The position numbers were made by a program, and so were the translations under genes. The notes under the pieces are model-generated. The model was not told the origin of the DNA. It worked only from the letters and a program-made list of their open reading frames with translations, and did no database searches. 6,087 nt of DNA from Acidobacteriota bacterium (lineage in GTDB: Bacteria > Acidobacteriota > Thermoanaerobaculia > Multivoradales > JAHEKO01): assembly GCA_029861655.1 (NCBI GenBank), contig JAOTZA010000201.1, positions 1 through 6,087 on the forward strand, read 5' to 3'. Shown piece after piece: positions 1 to 4,869 of the stretch (positions are counted from its first letter, which is position 1; every line of letters starts with the position of its first letter).

Positions 1-149
1 ATACCGGCCGCCGCAGGGCCCGGTGGACCGTCTTCGCCGACGGCGTAGAAGACCACGCTAATAAGGACGACCACCCCCACCGCGAGACCCAGGCCGCCGA
101 CCAGATACGGCCGAAGGTAGGCGAGTTCAGTTCTCAGCACGTGCCACAT
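1..149 (-). CDS. ABC exporter permease subunit, N-terminal part (runs off the left edge)
   Basis: Only the first 49 residues are in the window. The protein begins MWHVLRTELAYLRPYLVGG, and a hydrophobic first membrane segment follows at about residues 15-36, ending in a Gly/Pro/Ala-rich stretch that is probably extracytoplasmic. A short cytoplasmic start followed by one helix and an external region is the usual opening of ABC-2-type permeases. The start at 149 is supported by an AAGGAGG ribosome site six bases upstream, inside the end of the ATPase gene. The two genes overlap by 23 bases, so their translation is probably coupled. The permease identity rests mainly on position directly after an ABC ATPase and on the hydrophobic segment, because too little sequence is present for a family assignment. 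It would form the membrane channel energised by the ATPase at 127-1038. Confidence 0.7.
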   Translation of the reverse strand, partial: MWHVLRTELAYLRPYLVGGLGLAVGVVVLISVVFYAVGEDGPPGPAAAG

Positions 150-1038
150 GGTGCCCCTCCTTGAGGATCTGTACGGCGATCTCGTCCACGCTCATGCGCG
201 CGACCTCCAGGGCCTCCGCCCCCAGCTCGGCGAGCTGTTCGAGCGTCGCTTCGGCATCCCGGGTGATGACCTGGTGCTCCGAGCGCACCCGACGGTGCTC
301 GACGACAGCGGCCAGCTCGACATCCTCTTCCAGCAACCGAAACGAAATCCGGCGCCAGCGCTCGCTGAGTGCGTCGCGCCCGCTGCGCAGCACGATCTGA
401 CCGTCGCGGAGAAACGCCAACTCGTCGGCCAGGCGGCTGATGTCGGACAGCACGTGCGTCGAGTACAGAACCGCGTGCCCCCCGTCCTCAGTCGTCTCCC
501 ACAACACGTCCAGCACTTCCGAGCGCACGACCGGGTCGAGCCCAGCGGTGGGCTCGTCCAGCAGAAGGAGCCGCGGACCGTAGCCGAGCGCCGCCACCAA
601 GGCCAGCTTGGTGCGGTTGCCGCGGGACAGGTCACCAACCGGTTTGTCCATCGGCAGTGCGAATCGCTCGACGAGCTTACGCGCTCGCTCGAGCGACCAG
701 CCGGGCAGCAACGTAGCCAGGTAGTCCAGATTGCGGCGGGTGGTCCAGCGTTTGAAAAAACCGCTCTCCTCTCCCACATAACCGACGTCGCGCCGGTACT
801 CCGTTCGAGTCGGGTGGACGGGAAGGCCGTACACCTCGACGTTCCCCTCCTCCGGCACGATCAACCCGGCCATACAGTTGAGTGTTGTGGTCTTGCCGGC
901 GCCGTTGGGTCCGACGAGGGCGAGCACCGTGCCGGGCTCCAAAACGAGATCTACCGGTCCCAACTGGAAGCCGGGGAAACGCTTGGTGAGCCCGCTCAGC
1001 CGAACCGCGGCAGGATGTTCTCGACCGGAATCCGTCAT
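127..1038 (-). CDS. ABC transporter ATP-binding protein, exporter type, in a GntR-regulated operon
   Basis: This 303-residue protein is the ATP-hydrolysing subunit of an ABC transporter. It shows Walker A GPNGAGKTT (residues 43-51), a Q-loop region YVGEESGFF with Glu rather than Gln (around 90), an ABC signature LSRGNRTKL (137-145) that departs from the usual LSGGQ, Walker B LLLLDEP (157-163), D-loop AGLDP (165-169) and switch histidine in STHV (His195). The roughly 80 residues after that form a C-terminal extension typical of exporter ATPases. An open frame continues upstream to 1221, but the start is placed at 1038 because AAGGAGG lies seven bases upstream and the ATG overlaps the stop of the GntR gene as ATGA. 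The short GntR regulator directly before it recalls the Bacillus ytr operon, where a YtrA repressor controls an ABC exporter induced by envelope stress. The substrate cannot be read from sequence. Confidence 0.93.
   Translation of the reverse strand: MTDSGREHPAAVRLSGLTKRFPGFQLGPVDLVLEPGTVLALVGPNGAGKTTTLNCMAGLIVPEEGNVEVYGLPVHPTRTEYRRDVGYVGEESGFFKRWTTRRNLDYLATLLPGWSLERARKLVERFALPMDKPVGDLSRGNRTKLALVAALGYGPRLLLLDEPTAGLDPVVRSEVLDVLWETTEDGGHAVLYSTHVLSDISRLADELAFLRDGQIVLRSGRDALSERWRRISFRLLEEDVELAAVVEHRRVRSEHQVITRDAEATLEQLAELGAEALEVARMSVDEIAVQILKEGHHVARAEN
156..162 (-). promoter_or_regulatory. Ribosome binding site of the permease gene
   Basis: The minus strand reads AAGGAGG, six bases before the ATG at 149. 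It lies inside the coding sequence of the upstream ATPase and fixes the permease start despite the 23-base overlap. Confidence 0.8.
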
Positions 1039-1418
1039 CTTCGCGCCTCCTTCCCCAGTATCCCGCCGAGGACGCGTCGCATGTCCGTCGCGCCCAGACC
1101 CTCGGCCGAAGCGTGCGACACCAGCTCCTCCAACGCTTCGGTAAACCGGTCCTTGGCCATCGTATGCTTCCTTTCCTCGGGAATCGCCGCCACCCAGAAT
1201 CCCTTGCCTCGGCGGGACCAAACGAGCCCCTCGCGCTCAAGGTCGTCGTAGGCCCGTTGTACCGTGATGACGCTCACCCGCTGCTCCTTCGCCAGACCCC
1301 GAATCGAGGGCAGCGCCTCGCCGCCGACCAGGTCGTGCGACAGGATCTTCGCTCGAATCTGGCGCGAGATCTGCGCGTGCAGCGGCTCGTCGGAAAGCTC
1401 CGACAGGTTGAGAATCAA
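1035..1418 (-). CDS. GntR-family transcriptional regulator, YtrA subfamily
   Basis: This 127-residue DNA-binding protein is expected to repress the operon in which it sits. Residues 10-78 form a GntR winged helix: EPLHAQISRQIRAKI, then GEALPSIRGLAKEQRVSVITVQRAYDDLEREGL, then a wing around WSRRGKGFWV. The remaining 50 or so residues are short and helical, as in the YtrA subfamily, which has a dimerisation tail instead of the large effector domains of FadR or HutC types. The start codon is TTG at 1418, overlapping the stop of the preceding gene as TTGA, with GAGGTG five bases upstream. The resulting N-terminus MILNLSE matches the usual YtrA-type start. The ATPase gene follows with a 4-base ATGA overlap. 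How it senses a signal is unknown; YtrA-type proteins generally act with the cognate transporter. Confidence 0.92.
   Translation of the reverse strand: MILNLSELSDEPLHAQISRQIRAKILSHDLVGGEALPSIRGLAKEQRVSVITVQRAYDDLEREGLVWSRRGKGFWVAAIPEERKHTMAKDRFTEALEELVSHASAEGLGATDMRRVLGGILGKEARR
1046..1052 (-). promoter_or_regulatory. Ribosome binding site of the ABC ATPase gene
   Basis: The minus strand has AAGGAGG seven bases before the ATG at 1038. It decides the start against longer in-frame alternatives that would extend into the GntR gene. Confidence 0.8.
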
Positions 1419-2500
1419 GATGTCACCTCGATGTCACGCGGCACCAGCATCGCCGCGGTCCAGTCGTCCTCCGGCGTGCGGCCCGAGCGCTGCTGAACCC
1501 GGTCAAAAAGCCCGGCGAGCCATGACGAAGACGAGCCGGTCGGGGGCTCGTCCGAGAGCATCGTCTCCAAAGCCCCGTATCCCAGAGGTTCCCCGGTGGC
1601 GTCGCGCGCCTCGGGCAACCCGTCGGTGAGCAACAGCAGACGGTCTTCGGCTCCCAGCGTTACCGTGCGAGAGGCGTAGGCGACCTCCTCGCGCACACCC
1701 AGAGGCAGCCGTGGACCGGGCACCGAGAGAGCGTCGGCGGGCCGGCCGGGAACCATCAGATAAGGATCCGGCGCGCCGGCGTTGGCCAGCTCGAGGCGTC
1801 GGTCGACGGGGTGATAACGCGCCACAGTCAGAGCCACGAATTCACCACGGCCGAGCTCGAGCACCAGCCGTTGGTTGAGTCGGACCAGCAGCTCGGCGAC
1901 CCCGGAGTCGGAGCCATGGGCGCCCGCTGCTCCGATATACGGCAGCATCGCCTTGACCGAGGCCATGATCAGGCTCGCCGCAAAGCCCTTACCGGCGACA
2001 TCGGCCACCACCACATCGACCGACCCGTCGGCTTGCCGGAGCACATCATAGAAGTCTCCCGCGACCACTCGGGCCGGCAGACAGCGTGCGACCACCTCCC
2101 AGCCCGGACCGGCCACCTCGGAAGGGGGCAACAGTCGGCGCTGCACGTCACGGGCCATCTCCAGTTCCCGCCGTCCAAGCTCCTGCGCCACCAGCCTCTC
2201 GAGTTGCAGGCTCTCTACGAGCTCGTGACGGCGCTCGGAGTCCACCTCCGCGACCCGCACATCGCCTTCCGGCTCGCCGGTGAGCAGGCCTTCGGCGACG
2301 AGCATTTCGTAGGCGGCCTCGACCGTAGATGGCGCCACTCGGTGCCGGCGCGCCAGCTGCCGGTGACCGGGAAGCAGCTCACCGGCAGACAACTCGCCAC
2401 GCACGACACGGCCGCGGAGCTGGCGCACGATCTGGTCGCGTAACGGCTCCGGGTCTTCGGGGACCAGGTGAAGAAGTAGGCCATGTGCATTACTGTTCAT
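1415..2500 (-). CDS. GntR winged-helix / SpoIIE-RsbU-type PP2C phosphatase fusion protein
   Basis: This 361-residue protein joins two domains seldom seen together. Residues 13-84 are a GntR winged helix (EPLRDQIVRQLRGRVVRGEL, LPGHRQLARRHRVAPSTVEAAYEMLVAEGLL) that resembles the YtrA-type protein encoded next door. Residues 88-120 are a charged, probably coiled-coil linker leading into MARDVQRRLLPP, the hallmark entry to RsbU/SpoIIE phosphatases. The PP2C core follows with metal-binding motifs GDFYD (148-152), DVAGKG (167-172), TDGLPEA (292-298) and DDW (345-347), so it looks catalytically intact. Known relatives dephosphorylate serine or threonine on STAS anti-anti-sigma proteins. No STAS protein, anti-sigma kinase or sigma factor is visible here, so the substrate is unknown. 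The ATG at 2500 lacks a Shine-Dalgarno and lies about five bases from the predicted transcript start. The gene heads an overlapping operon with a GntR repressor and an ABC exporter. Confidence 0.92.
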   Translation of the reverse strand: MNSNAHGLLLHLVPEDPEPLRDQIVRQLRGRVVRGELSAGELLPGHRQLARRHRVAPSTVEAAYEMLVAEGLLTGEPEGDVRVAEVDSERRHELVESLQLERLVAQELGRRELEMARDVQRRLLPPSEVAGPGWEVVARCLPARVVAGDFYDVLRQADGSVDVVVADVAGKGFAASLIMASVKAMLPYIGAAGAHGSDSGVAELLVRLNQRLVLELGRGEFVALTVARYHPVDRRLELANAGAPDPYLMVPGRPADALSVPGPRLPLGVREEVAYASRTVTLGAEDRLLLLTDGLPEARDATGEPLGYGALETMLSDEPPTGSSSSWLAGLFDRVQQRSGRTPEDDWTAAMLVPRDIEVTS

Positions 2501-2517
2501 ATGCGCTATATACAGTA
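2491..2517. promoter_or_regulatory. Palindromic operator candidate over the -10 and start codon
   Basis: A 27-bp inverted repeat has perfect outer half-sites TACTGT and ACAGTA spaced 15 bases apart, with an AT-rich, roughly symmetric interior around a central GCGC. This fits the general GntR operator pattern of GT and AC half-sites around a variable spacer. It covers the predicted -10, the transcript start and the ATG of the GntR-PP2C gene, so a bound repressor would block both promoter melting and the start site. The likely binders are the YtrA-type GntR, the GntR-PP2C fusion, or both. Binding is inferred from position and symmetry only. Confidence 0.6.
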
Positions 2518-2540
2518 CCCCCGGAATCGACTCTTGTCAA
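2512..2540 (-). promoter_or_regulatory. Predicted sigma-70-type promoter of the GntR-PP2C/ABC operon
   Basis: On the minus strand, a perfect -35 TTGACA (2540-2535) is separated by 17 bases from TACTGT (2517-2512), which keeps T1, A2 and T6 of the -10 consensus. Transcription would start near 2505, about five bases before the ATG at 2500, so the mRNA would be nearly leaderless. This agrees with the absence of a Shine-Dalgarno. The -10 lies inside the 27-bp palindrome. Confidence 0.65.
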
Positions 2541-2640
2541 GGGAAAAGCGGTGACAGGCACCTCATTTCGCCAGCGCCGGTGCCAACGACGTGTGTGGGC
2601 AAGCATCTTGCGAAATGAGGTGCCTGTCACCGTTTTCCCC
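2541..2640. repeat. REP-like long inverted repeat
   Basis: Two perfect 22-bp arms (2550-2571 and 2610-2631) begin with GGTGACAGGCACC and its complement, and enclose 38 bases without further symmetry. Outside the arms the similarity continues as GGGAAAAGC on the left and the complement of GGGGAAAAC on the right, with a single-base difference in spacing. Total size is about 100 bp with no coding capacity. The structure resembles REP/BIME or small non-autonomous elements moved by REP-associated tyrosine transposases. No transposase is in the window. It lies directly behind the -35 box of the minus-strand operon. Confidence 0.75.
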
Positions 2641-2651
2641 CAATTGAGTAT

Positions 2652-2669
2652 CCTGTCACCGCTCTCCCC
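2652..2669 (+). repeat. Solitary copy of the REP-like terminus
   Basis: These 18 bases match the right end of the neighbouring inverted repeat (2623-2640) at 16 positions, sharing CCTGTCACCG and a terminal CCCC, in the same orientation and 29 bases away. The copy ends immediately before the ATG at 2670, so it occupies the place where a ribosome binding site would normally lie. Confidence 0.7.
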
Positions 2670-3260
2670 ATGCACGAGACGATCGACAAGATTCGCTACG
2701 TCTTGGCCCTCGTCATCCTGGTCACCTTCCCCGCCGCAATCCTCTTCTGGGTCCTGATCCACCCGTTGGCTCGATTCTGGAGACGGCTCGGGATGGTGTG
2801 GACCTACACGCTGACCGCGGCGGTGGGCATCGGCGCAATGCTCTGGCTCGCTCAGTACCGCGAGCCCCTCTTGATCGTGCGCTACCCCTTCCGCTGGCCG
2901 CTCGCGGTTCTGGGTCTTGCCATCTACGGGATCGCCATTTGGATCGAAGTGCTCTGCCGCAAACACCTCAAGAAAAGTGTCCTCGTCGGCGCACCCGAGC
3001 TGGGCGGCCAACCCACTCCCCTCCTGAAAGAAGGGATCTACGCCCGCACCCGCAACCCTCGCTACCTCAACATCCTCATCGCCGGGATCGGCTGGGCCCT
3101 GGTCATCAACTACCCGACCATCTACTGGGTGGCGATCCTGATGTTTCCCGGGATCTATCTCATCATCTGGCTCGAGGAGCGCGAGCTGCTAGACCGCTTT
3201 GGTGAGGAGTACGAGCAGTACCTGCGGGACGTACCCCGGCTCTGGCCGCGGTGGGGCTAG
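2670..3260 (+). CDS. Isoprenylcysteine carboxyl methyltransferase-like (ICMT/PEMT family) membrane protein
   Basis: This 196-residue integral membrane protein probably transfers a methyl group from S-adenosylmethionine to a lipid-like or otherwise hydrophobic substrate at the inner membrane. Membrane segments lie near residues 11-31, 42-62, 74-96 and 134-168, the last being long enough for a helical hairpin. The family's diagnostic C-terminal half is present: GIYARTRNPRY (122-132), the equivalent of the GxYxxxRHPxY motif with Asn for the usual His, then EERELLDRFGEEYEQYLRDVPRLWP (169-193). Length is normal for bacterial members. The substrate is unknown, since bacteria lack the CAAX proteins used by eukaryotic ICMT. 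No Shine-Dalgarno precedes the ATG; the upstream 18 bases belong to a repeat. No promoter is obvious either. It is transcribed divergently from the GntR-PP2C operon. Confidence 0.85.
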   Translation: MHETIDKIRYVLALVILVTFPAAILFWVLIHPLARFWRRLGMVWTYTLTAAVGIGAMLWLAQYREPLLIVRYPFRWPLAVLGLAIYGIAIWIEVLCRKHLKKSVLVGAPELGGQPTPLLKEGIYARTRNPRYLNILIAGIGWALVINYPTIYWVAILMFPGIYLIIWLEERELLDRFGEEYEQYLRDVPRLWPRWG

Positions 3261-3273
3261 GCTCCGCGCGGAC

Positions 3274-3302
3274 TTGACAACCCGACCCTCAACCAGGACA
3301 CT
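3274..3302 (+). promoter_or_regulatory. Possible promoter of the exported-protein gene
   Basis: A perfect TTGACA (3274-3279) is followed after 17 bases by GACACT (3297-3302), which matches only three of six -10 positions. If used, transcription would start near 3309 and leave a leader of about 140 bases before the GTG at 3450. Confidence 0.35.
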
Positions 3303-3315
3303 CTCCCCCAACCCT

Positions 3316-3437
3316 GAGCGCAAGGCCTCGCAAGAGACCGGTTCAGAACCGTGCGACGACTCGCCTCGCAAGGCCCGGCGCTCACTGTCTTCAACCCCGC
3401 GGTCCTGGGGAGACCGCGAATCCGCCTCTCGAGAGGC
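3316..3437 (+). other. Structured 5' leader candidate
   Basis: This non-coding stretch contains a chain of inverted repeats. GAGCGC (3316-3321) pairs with GCGCTC (3378-3383), with GGCC blocks two bases further in on each side. Within it are CTC-GCAA-GAG (3327-3336, a GNRA-type loop), CGGTTC-A-GAACCG (3339-3351) and GCCT-CGCA-AGGC (3363-3374). Further on are CGCGGTC-N7-GACCGCG (3398-3418) and the 14-bp palindrome GCCTCTCGAGAGGC (3424-3437), which touches the ribosome binding site. No known riboswitch class is recognised. GC-rich DNA produces such pairings by chance, so its status as a regulatory RNA is uncertain. Confidence 0.35.
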
Positions 3438-3449
3438 AAGGAGGACTCC

Positions 3450-3914
3450 GTGAAGAGAACATCACTCACACTCGTTCTAACTCTGGTAGCCGGCGTGTTG
3501 CTCGCCGCCATCACCGCGCCAGGCGCCGAAGCCCAAACCATCGAGCGTGTCTTCGACCAGGGCACCGTGTGGCAAATCACCTATGTGGAGACAAAACCCA
3601 ACATGCTCCGTTCCTACATGAAGAACCTCTCGCAGGTCTGGCGAGCCTTTCTGGAGGAGCAGAAGAAAAGCGGTGACCTCGTCTCCTACAAGATTCTCCA
3701 GGTGGCAAACGTCCGCGATGGCGAGCCCGATCTCATCCTCTTGACCGAGTTCAAGAACATGGCCGTCTTCGACCAGTCGATCGACGAATTCGAGGCCATC
3801 GCTTCAAAGATCATGGGCAGCATGGAAGACATGCAGACCGACAACGTCGCGCGCGAAGACATGCGGACCATCCGTTCGACGGTTCTCACCCGCGAGCTCC
3901 GTTTCAAGAAGTAG
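3450..3914 (+). CDS. Small exported protein of unknown function, possible dimeric alpha/beta-barrel fold
   Basis: The 154-residue product has a clear Sec signal peptide: KR at residues 2-3, a hydrophobic core at about 6-22 and a likely cleavage site after AEA (26-28). The mature part of about 126 residues begins TIERVFDQGTVWQITYVETKPN and runs through KNLSQVWRAFLEEQKKSGDLVSYKILQ, then DLILLTEFKNM, ending in a basic tail. The alternation of strand, long helix (around YMKNLSQVWRAFLEEQKK) and strand recalls ferredoxin-like dimeric alpha/beta-barrel proteins of the NIPSNAP/EthD kind, but no catalytic motif is recognised. The GTG at 3450 is chosen over upstream in-frame starts because AAGGAGG (3438-3444) precedes it by five bases and because it gives the signal peptide. 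It likely acts in the periplasm. The gene follows the methyltransferase gene after 189 bases, probably with its own promoter. Confidence 0.75.
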   Translation: MKRTSLTLVLTLVAGVLLAAITAPGAEAQTIERVFDQGTVWQITYVETKPNMLRSYMKNLSQVWRAFLEEQKKSGDLVSYKILQVANVRDGEPDLILLTEFKNMAVFDQSIDEFEAIASKIMGSMEDMQTDNVAREDMRTIRSTVLTRELRFKK

Positions 3915-3915
3915 A

Positions 3916-3977
3916 GGTCGACCTCCGTATCGACCGTCTTGGGAAAACAAGGTAGCGGTCGACCTCCGTGTCGACCG
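3916..3977. repeat. Two direct copies of a 21-bp palindromic repeat
   Basis: Copies at 3916-3936 and 3957-3977 differ at one base and share GGTCGACCTCCGT followed by TCGACCG after the variable base. Each copy is itself an inverted repeat; the second extends to CGGTCGAC (3956-3963), a six-base loop, and GTCGACCG (3970-3977). The pair fills most of the gap between two genes of unknown function and lies just before the ribosome binding site of the second. It may be a dispersed intergenic repeat, or may form hairpins that protect or attenuate the mRNA. Confidence 0.7.
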
Positions 3978-3998
3978 AACCAACAGAAAGGACCGCCA

Positions 3999-4556
3999 AT
4001 GGTAGGAATCTTTGAACTCTGGCTGCCGATCCTGCTCTCCGCCGTCTTTGTCTTTGCCGCCAGCTCCGTCTTCCACATGGTCTTGAAGTTTCACAAGAAA
4101 GACTACGACAAGCTGCCCGACGAAGACCGCATCATGGCTTCCATGCGCGAGGAGAAGGTCGGCCCCGGCAACTTCTCTTTTCCGCATGTCCAGGACATGA
4201 AGGACTTCGGCTCGCCCGAGGTGCAGGAGAAGTTCAAAAACGGACCCGTCGGGTTCATGAACGTGCTTCCAAATGGCATGCCCAACATGGGCGCGTGCCT
4301 CACCCAGTGGTTCGTCTTCTCCATCGTGGTGGGCGTCTTCGTCGCCTACCTCACCGGACGAACGCTCGACGCCGGAACCGACTACCTGGCCGTCTTCCAG
4401 ATCGCCGGCTGCGTGGCCTTCATGGCTTACGGCCTGGCCGAGGCCATTGCCTCCATCTGGAAGGCCCAACGATGGTCGACTACGGCCAGGCATATGTTCG
4501 ACGGCCTCGTCTATGCGCTCCTGACCGGTGGCACTTTTGGCTGGCTCTGGCCGTAG
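3999..4556 (+). CDS. Four-helix inner-membrane protein of unknown function
   Basis: This 185-residue protein has predicted membrane segments at about residues 5-29, 101-120, 128-154 and 166-184. The roughly 70-residue loop between the first two contains HMVLKFHKKDYDKLPDEDRIMASMREE directly after the first helix, then FSFPHVQDMKDFGSPEVQEKF and a Gly/Met/Pro-rich stretch GFMNVLPNGMPNMG. The charged loop and the two membrane-proximal histidines (26 and 32) are the most distinctive parts; I recognise no family with a known function. The ATG at 3999 is preferred to a TTG at 3939 because AAAGGA (3987-3992) is six bases upstream and because the longer version would add a basic tail encoded by repeat DNA. 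It follows the exported-protein gene by 84 bases in the same direction, so the two may be co-transcribed. A strong hairpin begins 14 bases after its stop. Confidence 0.8.
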   Translation: MVGIFELWLPILLSAVFVFAASSVFHMVLKFHKKDYDKLPDEDRIMASMREEKVGPGNFSFPHVQDMKDFGSPEVQEKFKNGPVGFMNVLPNGMPNMGACLTQWFVFSIVVGVFVAYLTGRTLDAGTDYLAVFQIAGCVAFMAYGLAEAIASIWKAQRWSTTARHMFDGLVYALLTGGTFGWLWP

Positions 4557-4570
4557 GCTCTCACTGAAAT

Positions 4571-4597
4571 GGGGGACACCATTCCATGGTGTCCCCC
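4571..4597 (+). terminator. Perfect 12-bp hairpin after the membrane-protein gene
   Basis: GGGGGACACCAT and its complement are separated by three bases. No U-tract follows, so it is not a textbook intrinsic terminator. It may act as an mRNA 3' stabiliser or Rho-dependent stop, or be a member of the same GGGGGAC...GTCCCCC repeat family as the elements at 4617-4715. Confidence 0.5.
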
Positions 4598-4616
4598 TCT
4601 GTTCGGGGAAAAGGCC

Positions 4617-4715
4617 TTAGGGGGGACCGGTAGGATGTGCTACCTGTCCCCCGCTCCGACCGGAGTGCGCGGGGACTGGTTAGGGGGACCGGGAGGATGT
4701 GCTACCTGTCCCCCG
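4617..4715. repeat. Two tandem REP-like hairpin repeats
   Basis: Copies at 4617-4653 and 4680-4715 are almost identical: TTAGGGGG, GACCGG, GGATGTGCTACCTGTCCCCCG, differing by one G and one T/G change, with a 63-base period. Each folds on itself as GGGGGAC...GTCCCCC with an inner GGTAG/CTACC helix (weakened in the second copy). The spacer holds a smaller inverted repeat, CTCCG-AC-CGGAG. Read on the minus strand, the core is GGGGGACAGGTAGC, resembling GGTGACAGGCACC of the repeat at 2550, so both could belong to one superfamily of REP elements. Confidence 0.7.
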
Positions 4716-4731
4716 GACCAGCTCCAGTCCC

Positions 4732-4761
4732 TTGTCATTAAAGCCTGGACTCTCCTAGAAT
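4732..4761 (+). promoter_or_regulatory. Promoter of the tRNA-Thr gene
   Basis: TTGTCA (4732-4737) and TAGAAT (4756-4761) each match five of six sigma-70 consensus positions and are separated by 18 bases. Transcription would start near 4768, about 26 bases before the mature tRNA 5' end. The -35 lies just downstream of the tandem repeats. Confidence 0.7.
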
Positions 4762-4793
4762 CCCCCCTCCAAGGGGACCCAATCCCCGCCCGA

Positions 4794-4869
4794 GCCGACG
4801 TAGCTCAGCTGGTAGAGCAGCTGATTCGTAATCAGCAGGTCAGCGGTTCAAGTCCGCTCGTCGGCTCCA
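4794..4869 (+). tRNA. tRNA-Thr, anticodon CGT
   Basis: The 76-base gene folds into a complete cloverleaf. The acceptor stem pairs GCCGACG (4794-4800) with CGTCGGC (4859-4865), the D stem pairs GCTC with GAGC, the anticodon stem pairs GCTGA (4820-4824) with TCAGC (4832-4836), and the T arm is AGCGG-TTCAAGT-CCGCT. The anticodon loop TTCGTAA puts CGT at 4827-4829 (tRNA positions 34-36), reading the threonine codon ACG. The discriminator is T and the CCA end (4867-4869) is encoded. All stems are perfectly paired and nothing suggests a pseudogene. Confidence 0.97.

Noticed and set aside
1039..1221. N-terminal extension of the ATPase by 61 residues
   Set aside because: The extra residues are low-complexity Gly/Arg sequence encoded inside the GntR gene; the ATG at 1038 has a strong ribosome site and the correct family N-terminus.
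148..1251. Long plus-strand open frame of 367 codons opposite the ATPase and GntR genes
   Set aside because: It is the antisense of genes with unmistakable ABC and GntR motifs; its own translation is rich in Arg, Gln and Pro with no domain, as expected for a GC-rich shadow frame.
2507..2514. TATATA/TATACA as a plus-strand -10 for the methyltransferase gene
   Set aside because: No acceptable -35 lies 16-18 bases upstream on the plus strand, and the bases are better explained by the palindrome and the minus-strand promoter.
2541..2669. CRISPR array made of the repeated GTGACAGG units
   Set aside because: The units are inverted and unequal in spacing, with only one extra direct copy, and no cas gene is present; REP-like structure fits better.
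3804..4493. Minus-strand frame of 229 codons opposite the exported and membrane protein genes
   Set aside because: It crosses the intergenic repeats and has no ribosome site or recognisable domain, while the plus-strand frames have signal-peptide and membrane-helix features with proper ribosome sites.
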